A stretch of DNA of 34,386 bases from Candidatus Phocaeicola faecipullorum. GTDB taxonomy: Bacteria > Bacteroidota > Bacteroidia > Bacteroidales > Bacteroidaceae. The stretch lies in assembly GCA_018884025.1 (NCBI GenBank), contig JAHLFB010000098.1:1-34386 (forward strand). The letters run 5' to 3'. Made by a program: the position numbers and the translations under genes. Of the stretch, positions 25,166 to 34,307 are shown piece after piece (within the stretch, counting starts at the first letter, position 1; every line of letters begins with the position of its first letter). Below the pieces are notes generated by a model. It saw only the letters and a list, made by a program, of their open reading frames with translations. It made no database searches and was not told the DNA's origin.

Positions 25166-28100
25166 ATGAAAAATTATGTTTTTAGACAAAAACTGGTAAG
25201 GACAGTGCTTTCGTACGCAATGGTTTCTATTCAAAGTTTGGTATTTGTGTGTCAGGCTAATGTGGCAATACCAAATGCGAAGGAAGTAACTCAAATGCGT
25301 AAGATAAGTGGTAAAGTTGTTGATTCTAATGGAATACCTGTTATTGGGGCCAATGTAATTAAAAAGGGGAGTGATAGTGGTACGATAACAGATATAGATG
25401 GAAATTTTGTTTTAGACGGTACCTTCAATGGTGTTTTGGTTATTTCTTTTATAGGGTATAAAACTCAGGAAATATCCTTAAATAATAATACTGATTTGAG
25501 TAATATTATTTTGAGGGAAGATGCAGAGATGCTTGATGAAGTTGTTGTAGTAGGATATGGCTCACAAACAAAAGCTTCATTAACAGGAGCTGTAACAGTG
25601 GTTGGATCTGAAAAATTGGAGGGAAAAGGAACTTTAGCTTCACCATTGCAAGCTATGCAAGGAACTGTTCCTGGAGTTATAGTCACACGATCTTCAGGTG
25701 CTCCAGGTGAAGAAGGTTGGAATATGAAATTAAGAGGGGCAATTTCGACAAATTCAACAGATCCATTGATTATCATAGATGGTGTGGAATTCTCAGATGG
25801 GGTAAATGGTATGAGGAATATAAATCCTAATGATATTGAAACTATTAATTTCTTGAAAGATGCTTCAGCTGCCATATATGGCGCTAAAGCTGCTGGAGGT
25901 GTTGTTCTTATTACTACTAAAAAAGGAATAAGTGGAAAAACAAACATACAATATAGTGGAACTGTTACAGGCAAGGTAGTTGGATTACAGCCTGAATTGA
26001 TGAGTCTTGATCAATGGGCTGATGCTATAATATCAGCTCAAACTAATGATGGGTTGAAGGATTCCAAATGGATACGATATGCTAAACTTGCTAAACAGTA
26101 CAAAGGAAAATATATAGATTTAGATTATAATCCATCCCCTTTTGCTGATGGAGATTTTGTTGGTCCTTTAGATTTTTGTTTTCTAGAAAATGATTGGCAG
26201 GATTTGTTATGGGGTAATGCTACATCAACACAACATGAGTTAGCTATATCAGGGGGTACAGATAAGTCTTCATATCGTTTGTCTTTAGGTTATATGTATG
26301 ATGGTAGTAATTTACAATACGGTAACAACAGTAAACAGAGATATAATTTAAGGTTGAGTAATGTATTTAAATTAACTAATAAAATTCAGTTGGAGTCAAT
26401 AATTGCATATAGTAGAGAAAATCAGGTTAAGCCAAGCTTGATACAATACGTCTTGTCTGCTTCTGTTCCACAGCCAGGTTTACCTTCCTCTACTATTGAT
26501 GGAAAACAATATTCTTGGGGAAATTGGAAAGCTCCAAATTGGTTAGCAGAATTGGGAGGTGATGATAAATTGAATGTATATAATGTAAATATAAGTGAGA
26601 ATTTTAATTGGAATATTACCAAAAGCTTAGATCTTGTTGTTCAATTAGGATATAATTCAGGATTGGCTATTAGAGATAAACAAGAAAATTCCATTGATTG
26701 GTATAATTATTCTGGAACTAAAATTGCGTGGACAGAGCCAACACAAGAGAATAGTAAATATACTAAATCATATGCAAATACAGATTTTTATTTGTTGTCA
26801 AGTTATTTAAATTGGAAGAAATCGTTTGTGGGGATGTATAACATTAATTTTATGTTAGGGGCACAATATAATTATACTCAATACCAACGTACTGAAACAA
26901 CTATAAAAGATATAAAACCGGCTTTGCAAGTACCCAATGGTTCAGGAGAAAAAACTGTTAAGGCTGAAAAATGGCATGAGGCAATGATGTCATATTTTAG
27001 TCGTATAAGTTATGACTATAAAGGAAAATATTTATCTGATTTTAATCTTCGATATGATGGGTCGTCTAAATTTCAGCCTCAAAATAGATGGCAATTATTT
27101 TGGGGGGCTCAAATTGCATGGAGAATAACAGAAGAAAATTTTATGGAAAGTGTTAATGAATACTTAAGTAATTTAAAGATAAGGCTGTCTTATGGTCAAT
27201 TAGGGAATCAAAGCGGTATTGGTCGGTATGATGGGGTACAATTGTATAATTTTAGTTCGGCAGCAGGTGTACTTATGAATGGTAACAAAGTTTCGTATAT
27301 AGATACCAATGGTGAAATAGTTTCAACGGCACGTACTTGGGAACGAATTCATAATTATAATGTCGGTATTGATTTAGGATTGTTTAATGACAGATTTATT
27401 GCTAACGTAGATTTTTTTATAAAGAAGAACAATAATATGTTGATTGCTGCACAATATCCTGGAATATTGGGAGATAAAGCCCCATCTATGAATTTAGGAA
27501 AGTTAGAGGCTAAAGGATGGGAAGGTATATTTGCATGGACAGATAAATTGGGTGAAGTAAGATATAATTTGGGCGCTACACTTACTTATTCAACGAATAT
27601 TCTAAAAGATCTTGGAACTACATCTGTTATGTCTTCTGGCTTTCATGCTACTCAAGAAGGGTATCCACTGAATTCTTATTTTGGTTTACGATATACTGGA
27701 AAAATTCAAAACGAAGAACAGTTGCAAAAATATAAAGACTATTATTTGTTGGGTAATGCTATTGGTATGCAAGATAATATTAGGCTAGGTGATAATATGT
27801 TTGAAGATGTAAATAATGATGGGAAATTGGATGAAAAAGACTTGGTATATTTGGGTAGTGATGATCCGAAATTTTCGTATTCATTTAACTTAGGATTAGA
27901 ATGGAGAGGCTTTGATATTTCTCTGGTTTTTCAGGGAGTAGGACAAAGGACTATATTTCGAGAAGGAAATGCATGGAGAGTACCGATGAGTTATACATAT
28001 TTGAATACGACAACACAATCTGTTGGTAATATTTGGAGTCAAGATACTCCAGATGCTTATTATCCTTCTTATAGTAATACAAAGTCTATAAATGATTACA

Positions 28101-28363
28101 ATTATCAGTGTTCATCTTGGTCTGTTGAAGATGGAGCATATGTTAGATTGAAGAATCTCACAATAGGTTATAATTTTTCTAGTAAATTATTGTCTCGGAC
28201 AAAAGTAATTCAAAAGTTAAGATTGTACATGGCAGGAATAGATCTATGGGAACATACCAAGATTAAGGATGGATGGGATCCAGAACAATCAAGAACAGTG
28301 TCTGGCATAGGTAGATATCCTTTTAACAGGAGTTATTCTTTTGGAGTTAATGTTACATTCTAA
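25166..28363 (+). CDS. SusC-family TonB-dependent outer-membrane transporter
   Basis: A 1065-aa outer-membrane transporter that moves oligosaccharides into the periplasm using TonB energy. After a long N-terminal signal region comes a carboxypeptidase-regulatory-like domain (about 46-128, ISGKVVD to ISL). A TonB-box/plug region starting at EVVVVGYGSQ (about 126) follows, with the plug ending near 250 (GVVLITTKKG), and then the 22-strand barrel ends with a C-terminal Phe (GVNVTF). No STN domain precedes it. It lies 23 bases after the sigma gene and 11 before the SusD gene. The substrate follows from the locus: probably oligosaccharides from the lyase and fucosidase substrate. Family call secure. 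Confidence 0.95.
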   Translation: MKNYVFRQKLVRTVLSYAMVSIQSLVFVCQANVAIPNAKEVTQMRKISGKVVDSNGIPVIGANVIKKGSDSGTITDIDGNFVLDGTFNGVLVISFIGYKTQEISLNNNTDLSNIILREDAEMLDEVVVVGYGSQTKASLTGAVTVVGSEKLEGKGTLASPLQAMQGTVPGVIVTRSSGAPGEEGWNMKLRGAISTNSTDPLIIIDGVEFSDGVNGMRNINPNDIETINFLKDASAAIYGAKAAGGVVLITTKKGISGKTNIQYSGTVTGKVVGLQPELMSLDQWADAIISAQTNDGLKDSKWIRYAKLAKQYKGKYIDLDYNPSPFADGDFVGPLDFCFLENDWQDLLWGNATSTQHELAISGGTDKSSYRLSLGYMYDGSNLQYGNNSKQRYNLRLSNVFKLTNKIQLESIIAYSRENQVKPSLIQYVLSASVPQPGLPSSTIDGKQYSWGNWKAPNWLAELGGDDKLNVYNVNISENFNWNITKSLDLVVQLGYNSGLAIRDKQENSIDWYNYSGTKIAWTEPTQENSKYTKSYANTDFYLLSSYLNWKKSFVGMYNINFMLGAQYNYTQYQRTETTIKDIKPALQVPNGSGEKTVKAEKWHEAMMSYFSRISYDYKGKYLSDFNLRYDGSSKFQPQNRWQLFWGAQIAWRITEENFMESVNEYLSNLKIRLSYGQLGNQSGIGRYDGVQLYNFSSAAGVLMNGNKVSYIDTNGEIVSTARTWERIHNYNVGIDLGLFNDRFIANVDFFIKKNNNMLIAAQYPGILGDKAPSMNLGKLEAKGWEGIFAWTDKLGEVRYNLGATLTYSTNILKDLGTTSVMSSGFHATQEGYPLNSYFGLRYTGKIQNEEQLQKYKDYYLLGNAIGMQDNIRLGDNMFEDVNNDGKLDEKDLVYLGSDDPKFSYSFNLGLEWRGFDISLVFQGVGQRTIFREGNAWRVPMSYTYLNTTTQSVGNIWSQDTPDAYYPSYSNTKSINDYNYQCSSWSVEDGAYVRLKNLTIGYNFSSKLLSRTKVIQKLRLYMAGIDLWEHTKIKDGWDPEQSRTVSGIGRYPFNRSYSFGVNVTF

Positions 28364-28374
28364 ATATAATAAAT

Positions 28375-30103
28375 ATGAAACTGAATAAATATTTTTGTTT
28401 TTTGTTATGCATGAGTGTTTTTTCTTCATGTTTAAATTTGGATCCACAAGATCAGTTGGGGGGGAACGCTATGTGGACAAGTGTGTCGGATTATGAGCAA
28501 TTTGCAAATAGTTTTTATGGATGGACGCGCGATTTTAGTGACATTTTGGACGGGGAACATAGTGATAAACGTTCTGACATTATAACATATGAGACATATA
28601 ATGCTTATAGTCATGGTTCAAATACTGTGCCGTCTTCTGACAGTAGATATACAGATAATTATGACAATATTCGTAGAGTAAATTTGCTGTTACAAAATAT
28701 GAAATCATTTAGTAATTTTAGTGATATAGCTCAATTTGTAGGAGAAGCATATTTTTTTAGAGCTTATAGTTATTTTGATTTGGTACAACTTTACGGTGAT
28801 GTTATTATAACAAAGACACCTTTAGATATAAATTCTCCTGAGATGAAGCAGGAAAGAAATAATAGAGGTGAGGTGGTTGATTTTATTATAGATGATTTGA
28901 ATAAATCAGTAGAATTGTTGCCGAATTTCAGTGAACTAGGAAATGTAGGGTATGCTCGTATTAGTAAAGAAGGCGCAAACTCTTTTTTGTCTCGTGTCGC
29001 ATTGTATGAAGGAACATGGCAGAAAAATAGAGGGAATATTGAAAGGGGAAAGAATCTTCTTGATATAGCAGCGAAAGCTGCAAAAAATGTAATAGATTCA
29101 AAACAGTTTGCACTTTTTGGAACTGAAGGTACCAGTGTCTCTTTGGGTGATAGCGCTCAGAAATATATGTTTATATTAGAAGACGTACCATCTAATCCGG
29201 CAGGATTACAGAAAAAAGATAATCATGAATACATTTTCGCTCGATGTCATGAAGAAGTATTATCTCCAATAGGCACTAATATAACTAAAGGGTGCTTAAA
29301 TAATGTTCTTTGGATAACACGCAAGTTTGCAAATATGTATTTATGTTCCAATGGATTACCTATAGAGTATAATGGGCAAATCAATCCATTGTTTCAAGGA
29401 TATAATACAAAAAAATCAGAATTCATAAATAGGGATAATAGGATGAGATATACTTTATTGATGCCTGGAACACGTTATTTTTCAAACGTCCTTGGACAAA
29501 GTAGGATTAGCTGGGATAATAGCGATTATGAAGATTCGAATCAATCAGTGATGTACAATCCAACATCTGGAACATGTTATAATAATCAAAAATGGTGTAC
29601 AGAACGTTTTGTGCAGGATACTAAGGAAAGGATACGATTGTCCAATAATAAGATATGCAGAGGTCTTATTAAATTATGCAGAAGCTATTTATGAGAGGGA
29701 TGATAAAATTGAAGATATAGATTTGGATATGTCTTTAAATTTGGTCAGATGTAGAGTAAATAAAAATATGCCAAAGTTATCTAATAAATTTGTGACTGAT
29801 AATGGGTTAAATATGCGCGAAGAAATTCGCAGAGAAAGAACTATTGAACTTTTCAATGAAGGATTTAGAATTGATGATTTAAAACGCTGGAAAACTGCTG
29901 AAATAGAAATGCCGCAAGATATGTTGGGTATTAAGAAAAGTGGTACTGAATATGAAAGTACAAACTTGAAATATCCCACAAATATTGACGGATGTATTAT
30001 TGTTGAATCAGAAAGGACATGGGGGGAGAAGAACTATTTGTATCCTATACCATCTGATCAAATTCAGTTGAACCCTAATTTAAAACAGAATCCAGGGTGG
30101 TGA
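28375..30103 (+). pseudogene. SusD-family surface glycan-binding lipoprotein gene, interrupted by a frameshift
   Basis: SusD proteins lid the SusC transporter and bind glycan at the cell surface. The first frame (28375-29694) begins with a lipoprotein signal (SSC, Cys19) and the usual N-terminal tetratricopeptide region. It reads on to ERFVQDTKER and then leaves the family pattern to a stop at 29694. The second frame continues the family exactly, with YDCPIIRYAEVLLNYAEA and then the typical C-terminal ending IPSDQIQLNPNLKQNPGW at 30103. Removing one A from the AAA at 29627-29629 (GGAAAGG) joins both into a normal protein of about 575 residues. So it is either a real recent null mutation, a phase-variable or tolerated slip, or a sequencing error. 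The truncated product would lack the final quarter. Confidence 0.88.
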
Positions 30104-30140
30104 TGAATTTATAAAATTTTAGAATTGAAATTAAAAAATA

Positions 30141-31520
30141 ATGGCTATGATATATAAAATATATGCATTGTATATAAAACTTTTTTGTTTATTATTTTTA
30201 TCAGGGCATTTATTTATATCTTGTAATGATATATATAGCGAGGATAAAATGGAAGGAGTTATATTGATGAGTGATGTGAAAGTTGATGTTGAACCAGATC
30301 TTACATTGCCTGTTGGTATTGAACGTAAGGTGAATTACGAGATTGTTCCTGATAATGTTACAGATCCTGAATTGAGATGGGAAGTGGCAGATATAAATGT
30401 TGCAGAAATATTACAGGATGGTGTTATAACGACAAAAAATATAGGTAAAACACTTATAAATATATCGCAGAATGTAGCATTTAATGTATTGCGCTCTATT
30501 AATCTGAATGTAGTGGGGCCTGCTGAAAGTATTACTCTTAATAATATGGAATTTTATGAGGGGGCTTCTATTGATATCCTTGATTATGTAACTGTTGTAC
30601 CTAGTGATAGTTATAAAGTTTTTGATTATGAAATAAGTGATGAAACTGTTATATCATGTAATAATGGTATATTAACAGGGTTAAAGGCTGGAACATCAGA
30701 TATTATGATAAAGGCAAAAGATGGTTCAGGTCTTGAAGCAAGAGCGAATGTTAAAGTATTAGAGTCAGTTCCTGTAGAACAAATTTTTTTTCACGAAGGA
30801 CAAGAGTTTGCATTGAATGAAAAGGCGAAATTAAAGTTCAGTGTATATCCTGAAAATGGAGTAATAGAGGTGTTAAATTGGGAAAGTAGTGATGATGAAA
30901 TATTGACGGTAACTAATAAAGGATTTATAGAAGCTAAAAATTTTGGTACAGTTACTATAACTGTATCTAATAATAATGGAATAATAGCTAAAGTTAATGC
31001 TACTGTCGCACCTGGTAAAATTAATGATTATGGTGAATATCTCAATGTCTATAAATTGAAAATGGACGGTGGTGGCGTAGGAGTCATTGAGTCTAATAAA
31101 TTAGTCGTAACTTATGCGGAAGGTAAGAAACGTCAAGATTTACAACGAGGAACTACTTATATTGATGTTAGTAATTATCCTATTTTAGCTATAAAAAGGG
31201 AATCTGATAATATAGCAAAAATGTGGACTAATTTGGATTTTAGAATCAAACAAGGTAATGTTTGGTGTGGCGTTAATGAGGAGGATCTTAAAGTCTCAAA
31301 TAAAATAGATATAAATAATAATACTAATGTATTGTGGGTCGATATGAGTTCCCAAAGTGGATTTGAAGCTTTGAAAAGTAAAGAAATGACTGAAATGAGC
31401 CAGTTTAATTTTAAAATTGGTCATAATGATACAGCTACTGGTTATACAATACATTGGGTTAAAACTTTTAAATCTATTGACGAATTGAAAAGTTTCCTAG
31501 AGAAAGAAGATATTAAATAA
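30141..31520 (+). CDS. Ig-like surface lipoprotein, probable SusE/F-position glycan-binding protein
   Basis: A 459-aa lipoprotein (lipobox LFISC, Cys28) placed after SusD, where surface glycan-binding proteins normally lie. Three Ig-like repeats of the bacterial Big_2 type can be seen at about 45-125, 128-205 and 208-288; each has the pattern of a strand, W/I-x-S, then GxIxxxxxGxxxI. The C-terminal 160 residues (about 295-459), starting LNVYKLKMDGGGVG, are different, beta-rich with conserved Trp and Gly, and may be the carbohydrate-binding module; they resemble C-terminal domains of unknown function in Bacteroides PUL proteins. The role as a surface binding protein is by position and build, not by a recognised binding motif. 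Confidence 0.72.
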   Translation: MAMIYKIYALYIKLFCLLFLSGHLFISCNDIYSEDKMEGVILMSDVKVDVEPDLTLPVGIERKVNYEIVPDNVTDPELRWEVADINVAEILQDGVITTKNIGKTLINISQNVAFNVLRSINLNVVGPAESITLNNMEFYEGASIDILDYVTVVPSDSYKVFDYEISDETVISCNNGILTGLKAGTSDIMIKAKDGSGLEARANVKVLESVPVEQIFFHEGQEFALNEKAKLKFSVYPENGVIEVLNWESSDDEILTVTNKGFIEAKNFGTVTITVSNNNGIIAKVNATVAPGKINDYGEYLNVYKLKMDGGGVGVIESNKLVVTYAEGKKRQDLQRGTTYIDVSNYPILAIKRESDNIAKMWTNLDFRIKQGNVWCGVNEEDLKVSNKIDINNNTNVLWVDMSSQSGFEALKSKEMTEMSQFNFKIGHNDTATGYTIHWVKTFKSIDELKSFLEKEDIK

Positions 31521-31557
31521 TTTTTTTGAAAAGGTATTTTGTAAATATGATGTTTAT

Positions 31558-32751
31558 ATGAAAAAGTATGTTAAGATATTGATGTTTTGTGGATTATTAT
31601 TTTTTTCTTGTAAAACTGAGATTGAGCATGGTAAAACACATATAGATGATTTGCCAGATTTTACTATAGAGGAATATATTCCATCATTTGAACATCCAGG
31701 GATATTGCATAATAAAAAAAGTATAGATAGAATGCGAGAAATAGTTAAAAATGCAAATTCTGATGATCCAGCTTATAAGACATATCTGTTGCTTAAGGAA
31801 GATCCTTTAGCAAAGAGTGATTATGAGATGAAGGGACCTCTTAAAGAGATAATGAGAGGTGCTGATGGAGGAACTATGAAAATACACGAACCTGATTTTC
31901 AAGCTGCATTCTTAAATGCTCTTATGTGGATTGTTACTCAAAATGAGTCACATGCAGAAAAAGCTAAAGAAATATTGGTGAAATGGGCTGAAACCTTAGA
32001 GCGAATACCAGAACATAATGACGCTCCTTTATTGGTTGGTTTTCATGGTTTTCATTTAGCTTTTGCTTTGGAAATGTTAAGCCATACTTATAATATGAGT
32101 TATGAAGACATAGATAAGGTTAATACTATGTTAAGAGATATTTTTCTTCCATATATGGAAGATTTTTATGTAACCCCTGCATTTTCAAATGGAAATTGGG
32201 GATTGGCGGTAACAATCGGATATATGAGTTTTGCAATATTATGGAATGATTCAGAAATGTACAAAAAAGCTATAAATTTTGTATTAAGGGGAAACGATAA
32301 TGGCTCATTTCCTAATTATATTGATGAAGAGACAGGACAGTGTCAGGAAAGTGGAAGGGATCAATCGCATACTCAATTGGGGCTTGGTATGGCAGGAGGA
32401 ATATGTGAAATAGCTTATAAACAAGGAAATGATTTGTATTCTGTATATAATAATTTAGTGATGAAAGGTTATGAATATACAGCTAAATATAATTTAGGTT
32501 ATGACGATATACCATTTAAGACATGGACTGATATAACTGGAAAATATAGCAATTGGACAACTATTAGTGCAGATGATCGTGGAGAATATAGATCTATTTA
32601 TGCTTTAGCTTATAATCATTATGTATTAAGGAGAGGGTTGTCAATGCCGTACACACAAGAAATGTTGAAAAAGCATAATTGGTTAGGTAAATATAATGGA
32701 GATGGTTTGGATTATGATGTATTTCAATTTAACGATGTTGATTTAAATTAA
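31558..32751 (+). CDS. Alginate-lyase-superfamily lipoprotein (PL38-like polysaccharide lyase)
   Basis: A 397-aa lipoprotein (lipobox LFFSC, Cys18) with the (alpha/alpha) toroid fold of the alginate_lyase superfamily. Seen motifs are HPGIL near 46-50, a helix-rich body, SNGNWG at 210-215, where Asn213 and Trp214 lie in the likely active cleft, and ESGRDQSH at 264-271 with candidate catalytic His271 and Arg267. These enzymes cleave uronic-acid links by beta-elimination, leaving an unsaturated sugar. PL38, which includes beta-1,4-glucuronan-cleaving members, has this layout, but I cannot separate it from other families of the superfamily by eye. It sits between the Ig-like lipoprotein (37 bases upstream) and the GH29 fucosidase (28 bases downstream), so it likely makes the main cut in this PUL. 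Confidence 0.72.
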   Translation: MKKYVKILMFCGLLFFSCKTEIEHGKTHIDDLPDFTIEEYIPSFEHPGILHNKKSIDRMREIVKNANSDDPAYKTYLLLKEDPLAKSDYEMKGPLKEIMRGADGGTMKIHEPDFQAAFLNALMWIVTQNESHAEKAKEILVKWAETLERIPEHNDAPLLVGFHGFHLAFALEMLSHTYNMSYEDIDKVNTMLRDIFLPYMEDFYVTPAFSNGNWGLAVTIGYMSFAILWNDSEMYKKAINFVLRGNDNGSFPNYIDEETGQCQESGRDQSHTQLGLGMAGGICEIAYKQGNDLYSVYNNLVMKGYEYTAKYNLGYDDIPFKTWTDITGKYSNWTTISADDRGEYRSIYALAYNHYVLRRGLSMPYTQEMLKKHNWLGKYNGDGLDYDVFQFNDVDLN

Positions 32752-32765
32752 ACTGAATTATTCGC

Positions 32766-32773
32766 TATTTTTG
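32766..32773 (+). promoter_or_regulatory. Possible internal -7 box directly before the fucosidase ATG
   Basis: TATTTTTG matches TAnnTTTG and ends 6 bases before the ATG at 32780, so a transcript starting from it would be nearly leaderless. No -33 element is visible at normal spacing, and the region is AT-rich, so a chance match is quite possible. Confidence 0.3.
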
Positions 32774-32779
32774 TGAAAT

Positions 32780-34231
32780 ATGAAAAAAAAGATTATTTAT
32801 ATATTATTATTTTTATTATTACCTTTTGTTACAATAGGAGGTAATAATATCAAAGAATTGGATAATGACAATAGTTCTTTAAGAGATTTACAGAAAAGGT
32901 TTCTTGATTTAAAGTTTGGTATGTTTATTCATTATAACATACCTACTTATAGTGACCAAGATTGGCCTGATCCCAATACTCCTGTTTCTGTATTTAATCC
33001 AAAACATCTTAGCTGTGAACAATGGGCAGATGTAGCATGTTCAGCAAATATGAAATATGCATGTCTTACAACAAAACATCATTCTGGATTTTGCATATGG
33101 GATACTAAAACAACTGATTATAATGTGATGAATTCACCATTAAAACGTGATGTGGTTAGTGAATTTGTTAATTCTTTCCGTAAAAAAGGATTACGTATCA
33201 TGCTTTATTATTCAATACTTGATACTCACCATAATATTCGTCCTGGTTGGATCAACCGAAAGAATGTTGATTTTATAAAAAGGCAATTATGTGAGTTGTT
33301 AAGTAATTATGGGGAAATAGATGCTTTAGTTATTGATGGATGGGATGCTTGGTGGTCTCGTATAAGCTATGAAGATATTCCTTTTTTTGAGATCTATAAA
33401 TATGTGAAATCTTTACAGCCAAATTGCTTAATAAGTGAACATAATGCAGGTAAATATCCTGACTCTGAACTGTTTTATACAGATATAAAACAATATGAGC
33501 AGAATGCGGGACAATTAATATCTAGAAAAACCAATAAGTTACCGTCTCAATCAGGATTACCTATAAATAAAACTTGGTTTTGGAAAGAAAGTTTTCCTGA
33601 TTCTCCTGTAAAGTCTGCAGAGTTTCTTGTAAATGAAAATCTTATACCATTAAATGAAGCTCATTGTAATTTTATATTGAATGTAGCTCCTAATAGAAAT
33701 GGTCTTATTGATGATAATGTTGTGTCTGAATTTCTTAAGATAGGAAAGATGTGGAAAAATCAGAATCCAGCTAATGATTCATTTGAATCACCTAAGCCCA
33801 TAATTTTCAATAATATAGCTAAAGGAAAACCGATGAATTCAAGCTGGTCATTTGATACAAGAATATCAGATCTTGCAAATGATGATGATTTTACTACATA
33901 TTGGACGGCATATGAGAAGTCAGAAAAAACTTATTTAGAGGTGGATTTACTTAATGCGACAGATATTAATTGTATAGGGTTTGTTGAAGCTGATTCTGTT
34001 GAATTTTATTCAGATTGTAATACCAGTCGTATCGGTGAATACAAAATATTGTATTTGAATGATAAAAAAATATGGAATGAACTTTATATAGATAAGAACA
34101 ACACTGATTTTATTCGCATTCATCGATTTCCTAGAGTATCAGCTTTAAAGGTTCGTATAGTATTTGAGAGATATTTACCTGGTTTATCAATTAAAGAAAT
34201 ATTGATATATAATGAAATTCCCATGAGATAA
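32780..34231 (+). CDS. GH29 alpha-L-fucosidase with C-terminal discoidin-like (F5/8-type) domain
   Basis: A 483-aa secreted glycoside hydrolase that removes alpha-linked L-fucose. A signal peptide (about 1-20) precedes a (beta/alpha)8 barrel. FGMFIHY (45-51) and the substrate-binding KHHSGF (His100, His101) are GH29 hallmarks, and Asp186 in LVIDGWDAWW matches the catalytic nucleophile. NFILNVAPNRNG near 298 is the end-of-barrel signature. Residues about 345-480 form a discoidin-like domain (SSWSFDTR, TTYWTA), as in fucosidases with carbohydrate-binding modules. It ends the PUL operon as seen, 28 bases after the lyase. A -7-like TATTTTTG lies directly before the ATG. Confidence 0.88.
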   Translation: MKKKIIYILLFLLLPFVTIGGNNIKELDNDNSSLRDLQKRFLDLKFGMFIHYNIPTYSDQDWPDPNTPVSVFNPKHLSCEQWADVACSANMKYACLTTKHHSGFCIWDTKTTDYNVMNSPLKRDVVSEFVNSFRKKGLRIMLYYSILDTHHNIRPGWINRKNVDFIKRQLCELLSNYGEIDALVIDGWDAWWSRISYEDIPFFEIYKYVKSLQPNCLISEHNAGKYPDSELFYTDIKQYEQNAGQLISRKTNKLPSQSGLPINKTWFWKESFPDSPVKSAEFLVNENLIPLNEAHCNFILNVAPNRNGLIDDNVVSEFLKIGKMWKNQNPANDSFESPKPIIFNNIAKGKPMNSSWSFDTRISDLANDDDFTTYWTAYEKSEKTYLEVDLLNATDINCIGFVEADSVEFYSDCNTSRIGEYKILYLNDKKIWNELYIDKNNTDFIRIHRFPRVSALKVRIVFERYLPGLSIKEILIYNEIPMR

Positions 34232-34272
34232 AAAAATCACGCCAAAGAGAATGTAAATAGTCAAGCTGAAGT

Positions 34273-34280
34273 TACCTTTG
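34273..34280 (+). promoter_or_regulatory. -7 box for the IS110 transposase
   Basis: TACCTTTG matches TAnnTTTG, 27 bases before the ATG at 34308. It overlaps a short inverted repeat (GTTAC at 34271-34275, GTAAC at 34286-34290) that may mark regulation by the element itself. Confidence 0.55.
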
Positions 34281-34307
34281 TATAGTGTAACCCTAAATGT
34301 ATCAGTT

